Shown in pieces: positions 7,102-7,934 of a DNA stretch of 7,934 nt. Numbering within the stretch: the stretch's first letter is position 1; each line of letters starts with the position of its first letter. The notes beneath the pieces were generated by a model. That model ran no database searches, had not been told where the DNA came from, and saw only the letters and a program-made list of their open reading frames with translations. The stretch covers positions 1-7,934 of the forward strand of contig CAAESW010000039.1 in NCBI GenBank assembly GCA_900758845.1, given 5' to 3'. Made by a program: the position numbers and the translations under genes. The DNA comes from an uncultured Collinsella sp. (GTDB taxonomy: Bacteria; Actinomycetota; Coriobacteriia; Coriobacteriales; Coriobacteriaceae).

Positions 7102-7167
7102 GTTTCATACGAATGCGGACGGCGGGCATTCGCCACCGTCTGTCAAATCAATCTATCCGCATGAAAC
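7102..7167 (-). promoter_or_regulatory. Structured leader of the MFS gene with mutually exclusive hairpins
   Basis: In mRNA sense, GACGGTGG (7133-7140) can pair with CCGCCGTC (7118-7125), with one G:U, around the loop CGAATGC. That loop can instead pair perfectly with GCATTCG (7110-7116), which breaks the first stem. An outer helix GTTTCAT (7161-7167) with ATGAAAC (7102-7108) would enclose both and end directly at the AAGGAG ribosome binding site (7096-7101). This fits a translational or transcriptional switch. As DNA, the CGAATGC repeats (7110-7132) could equally be a repressor site. Confidence 0.45.
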
Positions 7168-7226
7168 ATTAAGGACGCATCAAGCCCCTTCTCTCCGTTT
7201 TTCGCCCGTCATGAACTACTTGGAAG

Positions 7227-7256
7227 ATTGTAAGGCATGTCCCACACATCTACCAA
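7227..7256 (-). promoter_or_regulatory. Candidate promoter of the MFS gene
   Basis: On the minus strand TTGGTA (7251-7256), 18 bp, TACAAT (7227-7232). The -10 matches five of six consensus bases and the -35 three. Transcription would start near 7220, giving a leader of about 130 nt that contains the whole set of alternative hairpins. An isolated TTGACA at 7141-7146 has no matching -10. Confidence 0.33.
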
Positions 7257-7264
7257 AGCAAAAA

Positions 7265-7297
7265 CCACCACAAAGGTGCCTGGCCCCACTGTGGTGG
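7265..7297. repeat. Dispersed REP-like hairpin, copy 3
   Basis: Arms CCACCACAAAGG and CCACTGTGGTGG around TGCCTGGCC. The outer 8 bp pair perfectly; the inner part of the right arm has changed, so this copy looks partly decayed. It shares the CAAAGCAAAAA flank with copy 2 and lies between the MFS promoter region and the MobB gene. Confidence 0.78.
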
Positions 7298-7315
7298 AAA
7301 TGACGTTTGCCCAGA

Positions 7316-7358
7316 TAAAACCTGCCAAAATAAACCTGTCCCTTTTTGGCAGGTTTTA
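7316..7358 (-). terminator. Intrinsic-terminator-like hairpin of the MobB gene
   Basis: Perfect 15-bp arms TAAAACCTGCCAAAA (7316-7330) and TTTTGGCAGGTTTTA (7344-7358) with a 13-nt loop. In transcript direction the stem core CCTGCC/GGCAGG is followed by TTTTA, as expected for a rho-independent terminator. The MobB stop codon TAA lies at the base of the stem. The loop contains CCTGTCCC, the same core as the dispersed repeats. Confidence 0.6.
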
Positions 7359-7934
7359 GGCCAGGTGGTCTTGGATAAGATCGCAGATGGCTCGGGCGTC
7401 GTTGATGTTGATGGCTCGGGTCGCGAAGCCGGCGTCGAAGGCCTGGCGTGCCAGGGCCTCATTGCAGGCAAGGGCCAGCGTGTGGCCATCGACCAGGTCG
7501 AGCGAGCTCTTGCCGCGCAGACGGTCGACACCGGAGCGCGCGACCACGATGTTGTCGAAGCCCTCGGTCTTGTAGCCCTCGATGATCACCACGTCGACAT
7601 CGTTGTAGCGCGACAGCAGCTCGCGCGCGGGCATCTCGTCCTCCTCGCGCGTGTCGGCGTACTCCGCCCAGCGCGTGGCGCAGATGAGTCCCACGTGCTT
7701 GGAACCGGCCTGATGATGGCGCCAGGTATCCTTAGCGGGCACGTCGATATCAAAGCCGTGATGCCCGTGATGCTTGAGCGAGCCCACGCGCAGGCCGCGG
7801 CGGGTGAGCTCGGCGATAACCTTCTCAACGAGCGTGGTCTTGCCCGAGTTCTGGTAGCCGATAAACGCGATCGCGGGGACGGCCGGTGCCGGAGCTGCGG
7901 GCGCGACGGCGACGGGCGCGCTTGCGAGCGTGGC
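7356..7934 (-). CDS. mobB: MobB-type molybdopterin-guanine dinucleotide biosynthesis GTPase, partial (N-terminus beyond right edge)
   Basis: Cytoplasmic P-loop GTPase that assists MobA in attaching GMP to molybdopterin for molybdoenzymes. The open frame enters from the right edge (192 codons). The first 20 visible residues are an Ala/Pro/Val-rich linker, followed by AIAFIGYQNSGKTTL with the Walker A GYQNSGKT (visible residues 26-33). LKHHGHHGFDIDVPAKDTWRHHQAGS (about 53-78) and VVIIEGYKTEGF (116-127) are characteristic of the MobB family. The C-terminal ICDLIQDHLA completes a domain of normal size, about 170 aa. MobB proteins usually begin close to the P-loop, so the linker suggests either an extended N-terminus or a C-terminal MobB domain of a fusion with another cofactor protein; which one is outside the window. 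A hairpin terminator overlaps the stop codon. Confidence 0.88.
   Translation of the reverse strand, partial: ATLASAPVAVAPAAPAPAVPAIAFIGYQNSGKTTLVEKVIAELTRRGLRVGSLKHHGHHGFDIDVPAKDTWRHHQAGSKHVGLICATRWAEYADTREEDEMPARELLSRYNDVDVVIIEGYKTEGFDNIVVARSGVDRLRGKSSLDLVDGHTLALACNEALARQAFDAGFATRAININDARAICDLIQDHLA

Noticed and set aside
7091..7129. Earlier starts for the MFS gene (ATG at 7108 and an upstream codon at 7129)
   Set aside because: They would place the clear AAGGAG ribosome binding site inside the coding sequence and add a short polar stretch not needed before the first membrane helix.
4714..7297. The three spaced CCACCACAAAGG repeats as a CRISPR array
   Set aside because: The copies are about 1-1.6 kb apart with whole genes between them, not regularly spaced by short spacers, and no cas gene is present.

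Overview
The window looks like chromosomal DNA of a gut actinobacterium of the Coriobacteriia, most likely Collinsella or a close relative. This is inferred from moderately high GC, a Gram-positive sortase-anchored pilus operon with a variant LPxSG sorting signal, and intergenic hairpins carrying a GGGGACAGG-type core. No rRNA or other marker gene is present to confirm it. All five protein genes lie on the minus strand, so the window reads right to left in transcription order.

From the right edge: (1) the 3' part of a MobB-type molybdenum-cofactor GTPase (7356-7934, N-terminus outside the window), which follows an Ala/Pro-rich linker and may be one domain of a fusion; (2) a 428-aa, roughly 12-helix MFS permease (5804-7090) behind a strikingly structured leader; (3) a 273-aa Cof-type HAD phosphatase (4760-5581); (4) about 500 bp of AT-rich intergenic DNA (4257-4759) with several inverted repeats and the probable promoter/operator of the next operon; (5) a 1113-aa cell-wall-anchored adhesin (915-4256) made of a signal peptide, an acidic linker, a Gly-rich beta-helix, two FctA-type isopeptide domains and an LPLSG sorting signal; (6) overlapping it by 8 bp, the first 307 residues of a SpaH/FimA-like pilin (1-922), cut by the left edge.

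The last two genes form a translationally coupled start of a sortase-assembled pilus operon: a large adhesin first, then the backbone-type pilin. A class C sortase would be expected beyond the left edge. The three metabolic or transport genes seem unrelated to it and to one another.

Every boundary between these housekeeping genes carries hairpin DNA. There are three dispersed copies of a CCACCACAAAGG-type inverted repeat with a conserved 9-nt loop, a fourth hairpin with different arms but the same CCTGTCCC loop core, an 18-bp perfect inverted repeat behind the MFS gene, and a 12-bp perfect palindrome upstream of the pilus operon. The MFS leader holds two mutually exclusive hairpins plus a possible closing helix next to the ribosome binding site. 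No CRISPR array, tRNA, insertion sequence or phage gene was seen.
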